Shown: positions 49,785-58,264 of the stretch, in pieces
How the letters are laid out: every line of letters starts with the position of its first letter
Numbering within the stretch: the first letter of the stretch is position 1
From: Armatimonadota bacterium
GTDB taxonomy: Bacteria; Armatimonadota; Fimbriimonadia; Fimbriimonadales; Fimbriimonadaceae
NCBI GenBank assembly: GCA_020438215.1
Contig: JAGQUX010000017.1
Location: forward strand, 1-58,264
Reading direction: 5' to 3'
Length of the DNA stretch: 58,264 bases
Notes under the pieces: model-generated
What the model saw: the letters and a program-made list of their open reading frames with translations, nothing else
Database searches by the model: none
What the model was told of the DNA's origin: nothing
Program-made: the position numbers and the translations under genes

Positions 49785-51236
49785 TTAGCCGCCACGAAGC
49801 AATTGGAGGATGCTTTGCGGTGCCTGAGACGCCTGCGCCAGAACCGACATTCCGCTTTGACGGAGAATGTTGATTTTGGTGTATTCAGTCATTTCGCGAG
49901 CCATATCCACGTCTCGAATCGAAGATTCGGAGGCAGTGAGGTTTTCTTCCGCAACGCCAAGAGATCGCATATTGGATTCAAGGAAGTTCTGCTGGAATGC
50001 ACCCAGTCGGCCACGAATCACACCGAGCTGCTGAACCGCATCGTCAACGATCTTCATCGCTTCGGTCGCGCCTTGTTCACTGGTGACATCGATAGTCGCG
50101 ATGGACTTGCTCGGTAGGGCACCCGTTCCCAAATCGCGAGCGTAAACGCTCGGAAGCGAGAAGGATGCGAACTGGTTGGCGTTCGCCCCAATCTGGAATC
50201 GCACAGAACCCACATTGACCGAACCGATGGTGGTGGTCGCTGATGTGTTGTTTCCGCTCGGAGTAATAACCAGTCGGTTACCAGATGGCGAACTCATCGT
50301 CAAACCATCCACGCCAGGGCCCTGTCCACCCGTGAAGGTTTCAGATGCTGTGTTTGGTGTTGGCTCAACTGGGTAAGTTACGGTATAGACTGCATCCGCA
50401 CCCACCGCAGGAGTGACTGGGGTACCACCGTTGAAAATGTTGGTTGTCTCCGTGTACTGAATCGGGAATTTGGATCCGAATTTCGTACTGGTCAACGTCA
50501 TACCCGCGCCAGGAGTGTGCGAAGCAACAACGTTCGTCAAGTTGGCTTTGGAGTTGATTTTTGCGAGAACCGAGTTCAGGGTTTCGCCCGGTTCAACCGT
50601 AAAGCTCACGCCGTTGATAGCAAATGTGCCCGCCGCAACAACAGTGCCTCCGTTGGCAATAGCTGTCGTCAAGTTCGCGGTGGTTTGTGATGCTGGGGTC
50701 ACCCGCGTCATCGTGATGTTGCCACTACGAACGGTCTGGCCATTCACCTGACCGCCGATGTACGCGCTATTCACGAGGTTAGTCTGGGTGATGTTGGCAA
50801 CCGCACCGCTGGCACCATTAAGAAGTCGTTTTGCGCCCCAACCTGTGTGGTCAGCAATTCGGTTGAGTGATTCCACGATTGCTTGAACCTGAGTTTGGTT
50901 GGCTTGGAGCTGATTGGAGTCCACAACCGCCGTGTTCGCGCTGCTAACGGCAATGGATCGCAAGCTCAGAAGAAGCCGTGCAACTTCATCAAGCGCACCT
51001 TCGGCCGTCTTGGTCATGTTCACCGCGTCTTGCGAGTTGCGAACCGCTTGCTGGATTCCCGCGATTTGCGAGCGCAAACCTTCACTGATAATCAGACCCG
51101 CCGGATCATCGCTACCAGTATTGATGCGAAGACCGGTACTCAGCCTGGTAATCGAGGTCTGCATATTGCCTTCGTTGATCGAAAGCTGACGCATAGCGAT
51201 CATCGCCGGTATGTTTGTATTGATCTTTAGACTCAC
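49785..51236 (-). CDS. fliC: Flagellin
   Basis: 483 residues from GTG 51236, with a strong GGAGGA 7 bases upstream. The D0/D1 N-terminus is canonical (LKINTNIPAMIAMRQL, ITRLSTGLRINTGSDDPAGLI), as is the C-terminus (GRLGAFQQNFLESNMRSLGV, ESSIRDVDMAREMTEYTK, ILQLLRGG). The middle (about 170-380) is a Thr/Asn/Gly-rich variable domain exposed on the filament. It is exported by the flagellar type III apparatus without a signal peptide. No other flagellar gene is in the window, so it is a monocistronic filament gene. A terminator follows. Confidence 0.96.
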   Translation of the reverse strand: MSLKINTNIPAMIAMRQLSINEGNMQTSITRLSTGLRINTGSDDPAGLIISEGLRSQIAGIQQAVRNSQDAVNMTKTAEGALDEVARLLLSLRSIAVSSANTAVVDSNQLQANQTQVQAIVESLNRIADHTGWGAKRLLNGASGAVANITQTNLVNSAYIGGQVNGQTVRSGNITMTRVTPASQTTANLTTAIANGGTVVAAGTFAINGVSFTVEPGETLNSVLAKINSKANLTNVVASHTPGAGMTLTSTKFGSKFPIQYTETTNIFNGGTPVTPAVGADAVYTVTYPVEPTPNTASETFTGGQGPGVDGLTMSSPSGNRLVITPSGNNTSATTTIGSVNVGSVRFQIGANANQFASFSLPSVYARDLGTGALPSKSIATIDVTSEQGATEAMKIVDDAVQQLGVIRGRLGAFQQNFLESNMRSLGVAEENLTASESSIRDVDMAREMTEYTKINILRQSGMSVLAQASQAPQSILQLLRGG

Positions 51237-51366
51237 TCAATGTCCTCCGAACTTTGCGATCTACTTCAGGTTTTGAAGCAGAAAACATCAAACTCGTGAA
51301 TTTTCTAGTGAAATCTTCGGTGGAATATGGAAAGAACTCTAGCCCTGCTTTGAAATTTGGGTGAGA

Positions 51367-51405
51367 GCAAAGAAAAGAGCCCCAGACATTTCTGTCCAGG
51401 GCTCT
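51367..51405 (-). terminator. Intrinsic terminator after the Gly/Ser-rich protein gene
   Basis: On the minus strand AGAGCCCTGGACA pairs with TGTCTGGGGCTCT (two mismatches), followed by TTTTCTTT. It ends the upstream secreted-protein transcript before the flagellin promoter region. Confidence 0.75.
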
Positions 51406-51432
51406 TGCGACGAATCCTCGTTTTTGTTTAGT

Positions 51433-52578
51433 TTAGTTGTCGATACGGAAGCTCACGATGGAGTAGCCGCGTCGCTCTTCGCGCAGGCCATAGTAATGGC
51501 GAGTGCGCTGGGTTCGACCCCACGGATCGCGGTATTCGTGATCTGCCACGACAGTTGCTTGACCTCGGCTGTATCGCACATCTCGGATCACATAGTTCCG
51601 AGTGTCCGTACCTTCAATCAGGTCGCGCATCATATCGTAGAAGTCGTCCGAATCAATCGAATACTGAGCGTATCGGTCAAGCTCAATACCTACTCGGCTC
51701 CGAGTGGGAATGAGGTTGCTCATTGACCGCACAGATCGGTTGCGGAACGCATCGTAGATGTCGTCAATCGCATAGTCCAGGTCGCGGTTGTAGCGATCAT
51801 CTCGACGATCATCACCCCAGCCCCAACCACTGTTACCGCGGTTGCGGTCGTATCGCCAGTCATACCGATCTCCTGTTGACCAAGAGAAGCTAAAGTCGCC
51901 GATGCGGACTCGCACGACATTGATGTATCCCGGCAGGTTCGGATAGTAATAGAACGGGCTCGGCACGCAGTTGTTCGTGTAATTGAACGTATAGTGCGGA
52001 TACCAGAAATTGTTATCCACCCATTGGTTGCTGTACTGATAGTAACCGTTGCGATAAGTATTCGTTCGGCTAATATTCTGTCCTTCGCGGTACGCCTGGT
52101 TACTGACACGGCTGCTACTTCGCACCGTCGGAGGCGCGTTGAACGTTACCGATCGTGAGGAGTTGTTCGAAGTCTGGTTATTGCGTGAGTTGTAGCTCAC
52201 GTTTCCACTTCGGCTAGAGCCACTCTGTCGGCTCAGAACACCGTTGTAACCACGATTTTCTTTGCTATTGCTATTCGTTCGGCTTTGCGAAGAACCGGAG
52301 TTCGAACTTCCACCACGCGAGGGGAAGCTGAGCCCACCAGAGTTTCCGCCACCTGTATTGCGGGATGGAGGAGGCGTTGATTTGCCACCACCAGAGCCAC
52401 CACCAGTGTTTCGTGTTGGCGGAGGAGGGGTACTTTTACCACCACCACCGCTACTGCCGCCGCTGCTACCACCGGACTTTCCGCCGCCTTTGCCACCTCG
52501 ACCGAGAAGGTCATCAGCGGTTGCGATGGAACCGAGGGCGAGCATTGCTGCCATCATCAAGGGAATCAGTCGCTTCAT
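51433..52578 (-). CDS. Secreted Gly/Ser/Asn-rich protein with a folded C-terminal domain
   Basis: 381 residues. A signal peptide (MKRLIPLMMAAMLALGSIATA) is followed by a low-complexity Gly/Ser/Thr/Pro stretch to about residue 100, an Asn/Ser/Arg linker, then an aromatic part (YPHYTFNYTNN, PFYYYPNLPGY) and a highly charged DDRRDDRYNRDLDYAIDD. The last 100 residues look folded (RDPWGRTQRTRHYYGLREERRGYSIVSF) and resemble an NTF2-like domain. An AGAGGTG ribosome binding site precedes the ATG. Function unknown; a surface or matrix protein is possible. Confidence 0.7.
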   Translation of the reverse strand: MKRLIPLMMAAMLALGSIATADDLLGRGGKGGGKSGGSSGGSSGGGGKSTPPPPTRNTGGGSGGGKSTPPPSRNTGGGNSGGLSFPSRGGSSNSGSSQSRTNSNSKENRGYNGVLSRQSGSSRSGNVSYNSRNNQTSNNSSRSVTFNAPPTVRSSSRVSNQAYREGQNISRTNTYRNGYYQYSNQWVDNNFWYPHYTFNYTNNCVPSPFYYYPNLPGYINVVRVRIGDFSFSWSTGDRYDWRYDRNRGNSGWGWGDDRRDDRYNRDLDYAIDDIYDAFRNRSVRSMSNLIPTRSRVGIELDRYAQYSIDSDDFYDMMRDLIEGTDTRNYVIRDVRYSRGQATVVADHEYRDPWGRTQRTRHYYGLREERRGYSIVSFRIDN

Positions 52579-52697
52579 TTCAATTCACCTCTTGGTGTTT
52601 CAAGAGTATATGTCAAACGGTTGATGAGACGCAAAGTTTCATTTTCAACCAGAGTTGATACAACCTCTGCTTTCGGAATACCGTATGCTCACAAAGA

Positions 52698-53660
52698 GTG
52701 CCAGATTCTGATCAAACCGGGGAAGTAATCGAACTCTTCCCAGATATGACCTCCTCAACCCCGCTGAACGTTCTCCTATTTGGGGGAACTGGGATGCTTG
52801 GATACGATGTCGATGTAGAGCTGTCGCATCGCGGGCACCACGTTGTTGCGCCAATGCGCTCGCAATTCGATGTAACGGTGCCTCAGCACTACGTCCATTT
52901 TGAAAAGAAACGGGATCGCCACTTTGATTGGATTATCAACTGTGCGGCATACACAGCGGTTGATCAGGCCGAAACCGAGACAATGGCGGCGATGAAGAAG
53001 AATGCCGTTGCTCCCGGAGCGCTCGCCGCTCTCGCTAAGAACATCGGGGCTCGCTTCTTACATGTCTCCACTGATTTCGTATTTGATGGAATGGCAGAAA
53101 CGCCCTACACAGAAGATCGCACAACCAATCCTCTTTCTACTTATGGGAAGTCAAAGCTCCTCGGTGAGCAGAACGTTCAGAAGGAAAATCCCGATTCCGT
53201 CATCATGCGGACTTCTTGGCTGTACGGGAAAAATGGGAAGTCGTTCCCCCGCACGATGATTGAGGCTTATCAAGCGGGGAAGAACCTCCGCGTTGTTGCC
53301 GATCAAACCGGATGCCCCACCAGCACCGTTGACCTCGCTCGCGTGATCGTCGATGCCATTGAAAAGCCAGTTCAAGCCGGAATCTATCATGCTTGCGGGC
53401 CAGAAGCGATGAACTGGCACCAGTTTGCAACCCTGGCGATTCAAACCTATCTGGACAGCAAACAGGATGACGATCAATTTGAAATCCAGCCGATCACGAC
53501 AAGCGATTGGCCCGTGCCGGCAAGGCGTCCACAGATGAGCGTTTTGGATTGTACAAAGCTGCTCGCCACCGGCATCGCCCCGATGCGAACAGTTCAGGAA
53601 TCTCTCGTGGAATATGTTGCCCGCGCTTTTCTGGAACAAGAACCCCTAGAAACGCTGTAA
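52698..53660 (+). CDS. rmlD: dTDP-4-dehydrorhamnose reductase
   Basis: 320 residues from GTG 52698; ATG 52746 is an alternative that starts just before the Rossmann fold. RmlD makes dTDP-L-rhamnose for surface polysaccharides. Motifs are LLFGGTGMLGYDV (NADPH), NCAAYTAVDQAE, HVSTDFVFDG, STYGKSKLLGE (Tyr-x3-Lys) and RTSWLYGKNGKSF. The C-terminus with RRPQMSVLDCTKL fits the family. No rmlA, B or C gene is adjacent. It is divergent from the Gly/Ser-rich secreted protein. Confidence 0.85.
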   Translation: MPDSDQTGEVIELFPDMTSSTPLNVLLFGGTGMLGYDVDVELSHRGHHVVAPMRSQFDVTVPQHYVHFEKKRDRHFDWIINCAAYTAVDQAETETMAAMKKNAVAPGALAALAKNIGARFLHVSTDFVFDGMAETPYTEDRTTNPLSTYGKSKLLGEQNVQKENPDSVIMRTSWLYGKNGKSFPRTMIEAYQAGKNLRVVADQTGCPTSTVDLARVIVDAIEKPVQAGIYHACGPEAMNWHQFATLAIQTYLDSKQDDDQFEIQPITTSDWPVPARRPQMSVLDCTKLLATGIAPMRTVQESLVEYVARAFLEQEPLETL

Positions 53661-53671
53661 GAATCTGTCAT

Positions 53672-54526
53672 ATGACGATTTCCGCACTTGCTTTAATACT
53701 GGCTCCACCGCAGGTCACTGTGGTGAAGCGCCCGAACGAAAACGCATACGGTATCGGGAAAATCAAGGAGTTTGAGCTGACTTCCGAGAAGTGGGGCAAG
53801 AGCAGAAAAGTCCACGTCTACCTCCCACCTGACTATCTGAAAAACACGGGCAAAAACTATCCGGTTCTCTATATGCACGATGGTCAGAATGCGTTTTACT
53901 TGGGGCCCTCATCTCCTTATCAAGTGACATGGGAAGCCAATCGTACGGCAGAAAAGATGATCACGGAAGGGGAAGTTAAGCCGTTCATTATCGTTGCGAT
54001 TGATACAAGCAAAGACCGCACCAACGAACTCACACACTCTGAAGGCACGCTCCAGGGCACTAAGCAGGGTGGGAAATCGAAAGCCTACTGCGAATTCCTT
54101 GTCTCGGAAGTCATGCCGTATGTGGAGCAGAACTACCGTGTTCTCAAAGGACGAGAGAACACCGGAGTTGCCGGAGCATCGTTTGGGGGTCTGGTTTCGC
54201 TCTTCATCGCCTCCGAGTACCCGAACACGTTCGGATTCATCGGTGCGTGTAGCCCTTCTCTTTGGTGGAACAGCCGCGATATGTTCACGATTTACAAGGA
54301 GAAACTCCCGAACCCTAAGCCGAAGATCTGGCTGGATATGGGCGGCAAAGAGGGCCGGATGATGAATCGCGATGTGAGTCAGTTCAAAGACTTACTCAAC
54401 GAATCTGGCTGGAAAGATGGCGTGAACTTGAAGTTTGCATATGATGCTGAAGCCGTTCACCGGGAGGATGCCTGGGCCAAGCGATTCCCGGATATGATTC
54501 GCTTTTGGTTTGAAAAACCGAAATAA
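53672..54526 (+). CDS. Alpha/beta-hydrolase, esterase-D/Fes family
   Basis: 284 residues from ATG 53672. A hydrophobic leader (MTISALALILAPPQVTVV) is followed by an esterase domain: VYLPPDYLKNTGKNYPVLYMHDGQNAFY, the nucleophile elbow GVAGASFGGLVSLFIA, GACSPSLWW and the His in DAEAVHREDAW. Members hydrolyse carboxylic esters, siderophore lactones or feruloyl bonds; the substrate is not deducible. It starts 11 bases after rmlD and may share its transcript. Its stop is 2 bases from the end of the convergent nuclease gene. Confidence 0.82.
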   Translation: MTISALALILAPPQVTVVKRPNENAYGIGKIKEFELTSEKWGKSRKVHVYLPPDYLKNTGKNYPVLYMHDGQNAFYLGPSSPYQVTWEANRTAEKMITEGEVKPFIIVAIDTSKDRTNELTHSEGTLQGTKQGGKSKAYCEFLVSEVMPYVEQNYRVLKGRENTGVAGASFGGLVSLFIASEYPNTFGFIGACSPSLWWNSRDMFTIYKEKLPNPKPKIWLDMGGKEGRMMNRDVSQFKDLLNESGWKDGVNLKFAYDAEAVHREDAWAKRFPDMIRFWFEKPK

Positions 54527-54528
54527 AT

Positions 54529-55305
54529 CTATTCGGAATCCAAATGAAATTCCGGGTGCTTATTGCAGAGCGGTAAGAAATCACACTTGGAGCAGAGCGA
54601 CTTGGCAACCGGAACATGATTCTCCCAATCTCGATCCAGAATTTCAATCGCTAGAGCCATCATATCTTGCTTGAATTGCTCAAGTTCCTCGGTTGAAAAG
54701 CTTACACTTGCCCGGGAGTCAGCGCGTAGAGCAATGATCGTCGCCCATATTTTCCGCCCGGGAAAGTGCTCCTGAAGAATGAGCTGATAAGCAGACATCG
54801 CTAAATCGTTGCGGAGATCATCTTCATTGACACCAGACCGCCCCGATTTGTAGTCAACGATGTCAATGTCACCTCCTTCTCGTTCGTCAATTCTGTCCAC
54901 GCGACCAATGAGAACAAAGCTCCCCAGATCGCGACGGAACATCTTTTCAACGAAGAGCGTTTTTGCCGTTACAGGTGCGGCAAGAGACTCTTCAACGTAC
55001 TTCTCAACAATCTCCTTGCCTTCACCAAGAGCCTGCATCATCTGCTCTTGCGATTCGTAGCCTGCTTGAACCCAGCTTTCTTCTAATGCCGCGACCGCCT
55101 CAGCGGTCGTCGTGACGCCTTTGTCGCCGGAATCGTGGAACCGCTGGAGCACGGAGTGTAGGGAAGTGCCAAAGCTGTAGTAGCTCTTGCTCCGCAAATA
55201 CCACTTACCACGGCTATCAATATATGTCCACATGTATTTGGTTGGGCATGCCAAGTAGGTGGTCATCTTGCTCGGGCTGATCGTTGGCTTTCGCGGCACA
55301 CGCAT
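54529..55305 (-). CDS. PD-(D/E)XK nuclease with Fe-S-type cysteines (AddB/Cas4-like)
   Basis: 258 residues. The RecB-type core has His50 (GTSLHSVL), Asp137 (IGRVDRID), Asp151 and Lys153 (IVDYKSG), and a Gln motif in AYQLILQ. Four cysteines, Cys20 (YLACPTKY) plus Cys238, Cys241 and Cys247 (CSKCDFLPLC), match the 4Fe-4S clamp of AddB and Cas4 nucleases. It probably cuts single-stranded DNA ends. No helicase or CRISPR genes are nearby, so the partner is unknown. It is convergent with the esterase. Confidence 0.82.
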   Translation of the reverse strand: MRVPRKPTISPSKMTTYLACPTKYMWTYIDSRGKWYLRSKSYYSFGTSLHSVLQRFHDSGDKGVTTTAEAVAALEESWVQAGYESQEQMMQALGEGKEIVEKYVEESLAAPVTAKTLFVEKMFRRDLGSFVLIGRVDRIDEREGGDIDIVDYKSGRSGVNEDDLRNDLAMSAYQLILQEHFPGRKIWATIIALRADSRASVSFSTEELEQFKQDMMALAIEILDRDWENHVPVAKSLCSKCDFLPLCNKHPEFHLDSE

Positions 55306-55366
55306 ATTCTATCCTGGAGTCCTAATTCGCAAACTTGTCCGGGCCTTGCGTCGTCTCAGATGTATC

Positions 55367-56425
55367 ATGCCGGTTATGCGATTCCGCGTTTTGAGTGCCC
55401 TACTTGCCGCCTCCGTTTTGGGTGGACATGCCCTTGCACAGTCGATGCCCGTCCCGCCCAAGACTCCAGACAAAACTCGGGTGATGACCTACAACATCCA
55501 GTGGTTCCACCGCGGCGATTCGTTGGAGCGCGTGAACAATATCAAGTCGGTGATCAAAAACATCAACCCGGATGTGATTGGCTTCCAAGAGATTGAAGGG
55601 AAGGCGGCGATTATGCAGGTGCTTGATGAGTCTGAGTGGACAATCGGGTTCAAAGATTTGCCGGAAGAGTTCCAGGAAGTAGGAATTGCGGTCAAGAAGC
55701 CGTACCGGCTGGAATCGTACGAATTTGTTTTTGACACTCAGCACTTGGATTACCCGTTCCCAGGCAAGCGCGATGTGCTCAAGTGTGTGCTTCGCAACCC
55801 CAAAGGTGTGCAGTTCATCGTTTATGTGCACCACATGAAGAGCCGCAGCGGTGGTCGGATGCAAACCGATGCACAGCGATGCATGGCGGCGGGAATGCTC
55901 GCCAGCTATATCGCCAACCAGAACGACAAAAACGTTGTGGTGATGGGCGATTTCAATGATGCACCCAATGACCGAAGCGCAAACATTTTAGAAAGCGGTG
56001 ATGTCTTGGCGAAGGCCGGTATTCGTGGCGAGTACAAGCTTCTTGCAAACCTGACCGAAGACATTTTTGAAAAGGACTACGTGACGATCGGTCTGCACAG
56101 CATGTACAACGGTCAGCCAGGCGTTAACGCAAAGGTCGTTGGTGCAAAGGCAGAGAATGACCGCCTGCGAGATCGCGACTACCGCTTCCCGCAAGATGTC
56201 AAGATCACGCAGACTTTCTTCGACCAAATCTTTGCTTCTCCGAGCATCTTCGCACGAGGCACCGATTGCCGAGTCTATGATGGCGAAGACGCATTCCGCG
56301 GTCTTCCTGGCCGAGTGCGCGTGATGGAAAACCAGCAAACTGGCGCTCGATCGGTGGAGTACACCGAAAACGGCACTTTGGCAAGCGATCACTTGCCGGT
56401 ATACGCCGACATCACTGTCCAGTAA
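55367..56425 (+). CDS. Secreted endonuclease/exonuclease/phosphatase-family protein
   Basis: 352 residues from ATG 55367 (ATG 55376 also possible). A signal peptide (about 1-25, ending HALAQS) precedes the EEP fold: MTYNIQWFHRG, VIGFQEIEG (catalytic Glu), YVHHMKSRSGGR, VVMGDFNDAPND and TLASDHLPVYADI. These are the metal and catalytic residues of nucleases and phosphatases of this superfamily. It is exported, so extracellular DNA or phosphate scavenging is plausible but not shown. It is divergent from the PD-(D/E)XK gene and ends in a strong terminator. Confidence 0.85.
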   Translation: MPVMRFRVLSALLAASVLGGHALAQSMPVPPKTPDKTRVMTYNIQWFHRGDSLERVNNIKSVIKNINPDVIGFQEIEGKAAIMQVLDESEWTIGFKDLPEEFQEVGIAVKKPYRLESYEFVFDTQHLDYPFPGKRDVLKCVLRNPKGVQFIVYVHHMKSRSGGRMQTDAQRCMAAGMLASYIANQNDKNVVVMGDFNDAPNDRSANILESGDVLAKAGIRGEYKLLANLTEDIFEKDYVTIGLHSMYNGQPGVNAKVVGAKAENDRLRDRDYRFPQDVKITQTFFDQIFASPSIFARGTDCRVYDGEDAFRGLPGRVRVMENQQTGARSVEYTENGTLASDHLPVYADITVQ

Positions 56426-56443
56426 TCTGGAATCTGAATAACG

Positions 56444-56476
56444 AAAAGCGGCTCACTCAGTGAGCCGCCTTTTTTT
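56444..56476 (+). terminator. Intrinsic terminator after the EEP gene
   Basis: GCGGCTCAC and GTGAGCCGC pair perfectly around a TCA loop, followed by C and seven T (56470-56476). AAAA precedes the stem, so it may also serve the convergent membrane-protein gene. Confidence 0.92.
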
Positions 56477-57806
56477 AGTACGTGGGTACCCCGGTGAAGG
56501 GGAGTATCCGGTCGGTTCTTAGCGCAAATGCTTGCATCAGAATCACGATGGTGTAGACGTTGAGGACGGCGTAAAGCCCCGCCCATATCCACACGGCCTT
56601 GCTCCCCCAAAGCCTGACAAGTCCAGCCGCCATCAGTGTCGCGATAAACCCGAGCCCTGGGAAGAGATAGCGTGCTTGGGGCTGATCGTATGTCATGTTG
56701 AACCGGTAGAAACTTGCCGCCACCAAGAGGAGAAAGAGTCCGGTGATCATCATCCCCCATTTCTTGCCGGAATACCAAAGCGAGAGTGCCCCGATCACCA
56801 GAATGATTGCCGCTAGATGAACTGCGGTCAATGGAATCCAAGTGGGATAGTGGATATCAAAATAGCCAAACACCCCGGTCGAAGATTCTGCTGTCGCTTC
56901 TGTAGTGGTCAGGAGCCAACGCGTCATTGCAAGGGACGAGCGCGTGGGCGGGAGCCGCTGCGGCGCCCACGCTTTGCTAAACGCATTGAGCAGAAGCGGT
57001 TCGCCATAAACCTGCATGTTCTTTTGCCACCATGGAGCAGGAATCAGAACAGCAAGAACAACGATAAATCCAGTGAACTTACGATTCTTGATTGCCGCCC
57101 AAACTGCCGCAACCAGAAGAGGAACCATGATCAGGATTCCCGTGGATTTGGTGAGCATCGCTAGTCCGGCAAAAACGGTACTGAGAAGCAAATAGGTGAT
57201 GTTCCAATCCCTATCCTTCGCCCAAAACAAACTGCCAAGACAGGCGCTACAAAGGGTGATGAGCAACGGGTCATTGCTGATCGCCGCACTCAGCGCAACA
57301 TTCATGGGGTTAAGAGCTACGATGGCCGCTGCTCCGATAGCAATCCATTTCTCCCGACTTATCTTCCATGCAATGAGCGCAACAGCAATCACTCCAAATG
57401 CACCGATCAAGCCGTTGAAGTTACGTGCCGCAAAACCGGCTTCTCTGTCTTCAACTGATTCAAACCCGCGTGCCTTCAAGTACTTTGCGGTCAGAACATA
57501 AAAGAGCGGCGGTTGATGTGCCTGGAATCGCTCTAAAAAATCAGGCTCTCCAGGCTTGAGGTTAACATCATCTTCTGGTGTGCCGAGGATGGGGAAAGGC
57601 TTGCTTTCCAGCGCGTATTGCACCATGTTTGCATGGGCACGCTCATCTGGCGCTCCAATATCCCGGAGGTATGTACTCCGTGAAATGCCGGATTCCCGGT
57701 AGGGAATGACGTGTGAGTAGGCAATGGCGAGAAAAAGATGAAGGAGGGCAAAAAAGAGAACGCCCCAGACGAACTTGCGGTTTGCCTTGGGCGTCAATTC
57801 CTCCAT
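56475..57806 (-). CDS. Polytopic GT-C-type glycosyltransferase-like membrane protein
   Basis: 443 residues with about ten membrane helices. The first outside loop has the acidic GAPDERAHANMVQYALE and FQAHQPPLFYVLTAKYL, the pattern of GT39/DUF2142-like GT-C transferases, where the Asp-Glu binds metal and lipid-sugar. Later loops show NPMNVALSAAISNDPLLI and PWWQKNMQVYGEPL. It may transfer a sugar from a polyprenyl carrier on the outer face of the membrane. The acceptor is unknown. It follows the truncated gene after 18 bases and shares its direction. Confidence 0.8.
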   Translation of the reverse strand: MEELTPKANRKFVWGVLFFALLHLFLAIAYSHVIPYRESGISRSTYLRDIGAPDERAHANMVQYALESKPFPILGTPEDDVNLKPGEPDFLERFQAHQPPLFYVLTAKYLKARGFESVEDREAGFAARNFNGLIGAFGVIAVALIAWKISREKWIAIGAAAIVALNPMNVALSAAISNDPLLITLCSACLGSLFWAKDRDWNITYLLLSTVFAGLAMLTKSTGILIMVPLLVAAVWAAIKNRKFTGFIVVLAVLIPAPWWQKNMQVYGEPLLLNAFSKAWAPQRLPPTRSSLAMTRWLLTTTEATAESSTGVFGYFDIHYPTWIPLTAVHLAAIILVIGALSLWYSGKKWGMMITGLFLLLVAASFYRFNMTYDQPQARYLFPGLGFIATLMAAGLVRLWGSKAVWIWAGLYAVLNVYTIVILMQAFALRTDRILPFTGVPTY

Positions 57807-57824
57807 AAAATTGATTATGGAGCG

Positions 57825-58264
57825 TTAGGGAATGAGGAATCTGATTCCCGATTGACCAACCACCGCCGGAACAGTGTTTTGCATATCTTTCCCATCACGA
57901 AAATGGAGGAGTAGGCTCCGGCCATCTGGCGTCAGCTGATAGCCGTTTTGGGCCAGATCCTCTTTCGATGGATTGCCGCCTTCCATTTTAGAGAGTTTGT
58001 ATTCGGAGAGAAGCTTGATTCCTTGGATCCCCTGGTTGACGCGATCTACGTTACGTCCAATCAGTTCATATGTCGCGCCTAAGGTGCGTACCATGAAGTA
58101 ACTTTCTCCTTCGTAGCCAGAACTCGAATTTTGAATCTCCGAAAGATGAAGGTCGATTTTTCCGCCCGCATCTTCTTTCCAGTCGTTTTCGCTTTCCAGC
58201 CGAATTGTATCCAGAAGGAATTCAAATAATCGCGCCTTGTTTGCTTTGATGAAGACAGGTGTGA
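57825..58264 (-). CDS. Partial hypothetical protein (N-terminus beyond window)
   Basis: The frame is open from the stop at 57825 to the window edge, giving 146 C-terminal residues. An internal ATG at 58094 is not the start, because coding sequence continues past it (KANKARLFEFLLDTIRLES). The visible part is soluble, mixed helix and strand, with RSLLLHFRDGKDM near the end. No family recognised. It precedes the GT-C gene by 18 bases and is probably in the same operon. Confidence 0.7.
   Translation of the reverse strand, partial: TPVFIKANKARLFEFLLDTIRLESENDWKEDAGGKIDLHLSEIQNSSSGYEGESYFMVRTLGATYELIGRNVDRVNQGIQGIKLLSEYKLSKMEGGNPSKEDLAQNGYQLTPDGRSLLLHFRDGKDMQNTVPAVVGQSGIRFLIP

Noticed and set aside
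1-58264. tRNA, rRNA, CRISPR arrays, insertion sequences, phage genes
   Set aside because: No cloverleaf-like intergenic segment, no regular direct repeats, and no transposase or integrase motif was found on either strand.

Overview
The window reads as an ordinary, gene-dense chromosomal segment of a free-living Gram-negative-type bacterium. Secreted lipoproteins, an OstA/LptD-like outer-membrane protein, a flagellin, a choice-of-anchor secreted protein and several extracytoplasmic sigma/anti-sigma pairs, together with the general style of the proteins, suggest Armatimonadota, probably Fimbriimonadia. That placement is inference from family content and could not be checked by a search. I see no rRNA, tRNA, CRISPR array, insertion sequence, prophage or integrase. 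No stretch above 300 bases lacks a gene; the longest gap, about 280 bases, lies upstream of rpsD.

Layout. 1-2932 (minus): start of a secreted anchor-type protein, a two-GAF histidine kinase and ribokinase. 3000-6981 (plus): a dicarboxylate/amino-acid symporter, then an ECF sigma factor, a membrane anti-sigma candidate and a trypsin-fold/PDZ protein that has lost its catalytic triad. 6920-15199 (minus): recJ, a degenerate 2'-5' RNA ligase-like protein, two TrkA-type K+ regulators, and a tightly coupled ECF sigma / anti-sigma / membrane protein / glnD operon. 15307-27183 (plus): OstA-like outer-membrane protein, glycogen debranching enzyme, a frameshifted c-type cytochrome lipoprotein, dnaE, two secreted or unknown proteins, trpA and a HisC-like aminotransferase. 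27180-37653 (mixed): TlpA-like thioredoxin, rpsD, PilZ protein, double-HxlR repressor divergent from a VOC protein, rsmG, TPR lipoprotein, leuS, and a large STN-domain secreted protein. 37743-47999: rluD, radC, an FGE-type lipoprotein, an MFS transporter, two small membrane proteins divergent from a bacterial translin homologue, a haem-monooxygenase-like ABM protein, a cytochrome c/PHM-type copper monooxygenase, an SDR and an M16 peptidase pair. 48007-58264: parB-parA, flagellin, a Gly/Ser-rich secreted protein, rmlD, an esterase, an Fe-S PD-(D/E)XK nuclease, a secreted EEP-family protein, a GT-C-like membrane protein and a truncated gene.

How it works together. The best-defined regulatory units are the two ECF operons, each with a possible RpoE-like promoter upstream, and the HxlR/VOC divergent pair, with a perfect palindrome between the promoter elements. 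Many genes lack a Shine-Dalgarno sequence and have a -10-like hexamer 6-10 bases before the start codon, which suggests leaderless mRNAs. Genes are packed with ATGA and TAATG couplings, and several convergent pairs share overlapping stop codons.

Most worth a second look: a perfect 12-bp inverted repeat that buries the leuS start codon; a terminator-like hairpin that contains the start of the gene at 24559; the catalytically dead protease in the first ECF operon; a bacterial translin; and a change in strand composition near 39-43 kb, between rsmG and parAB.
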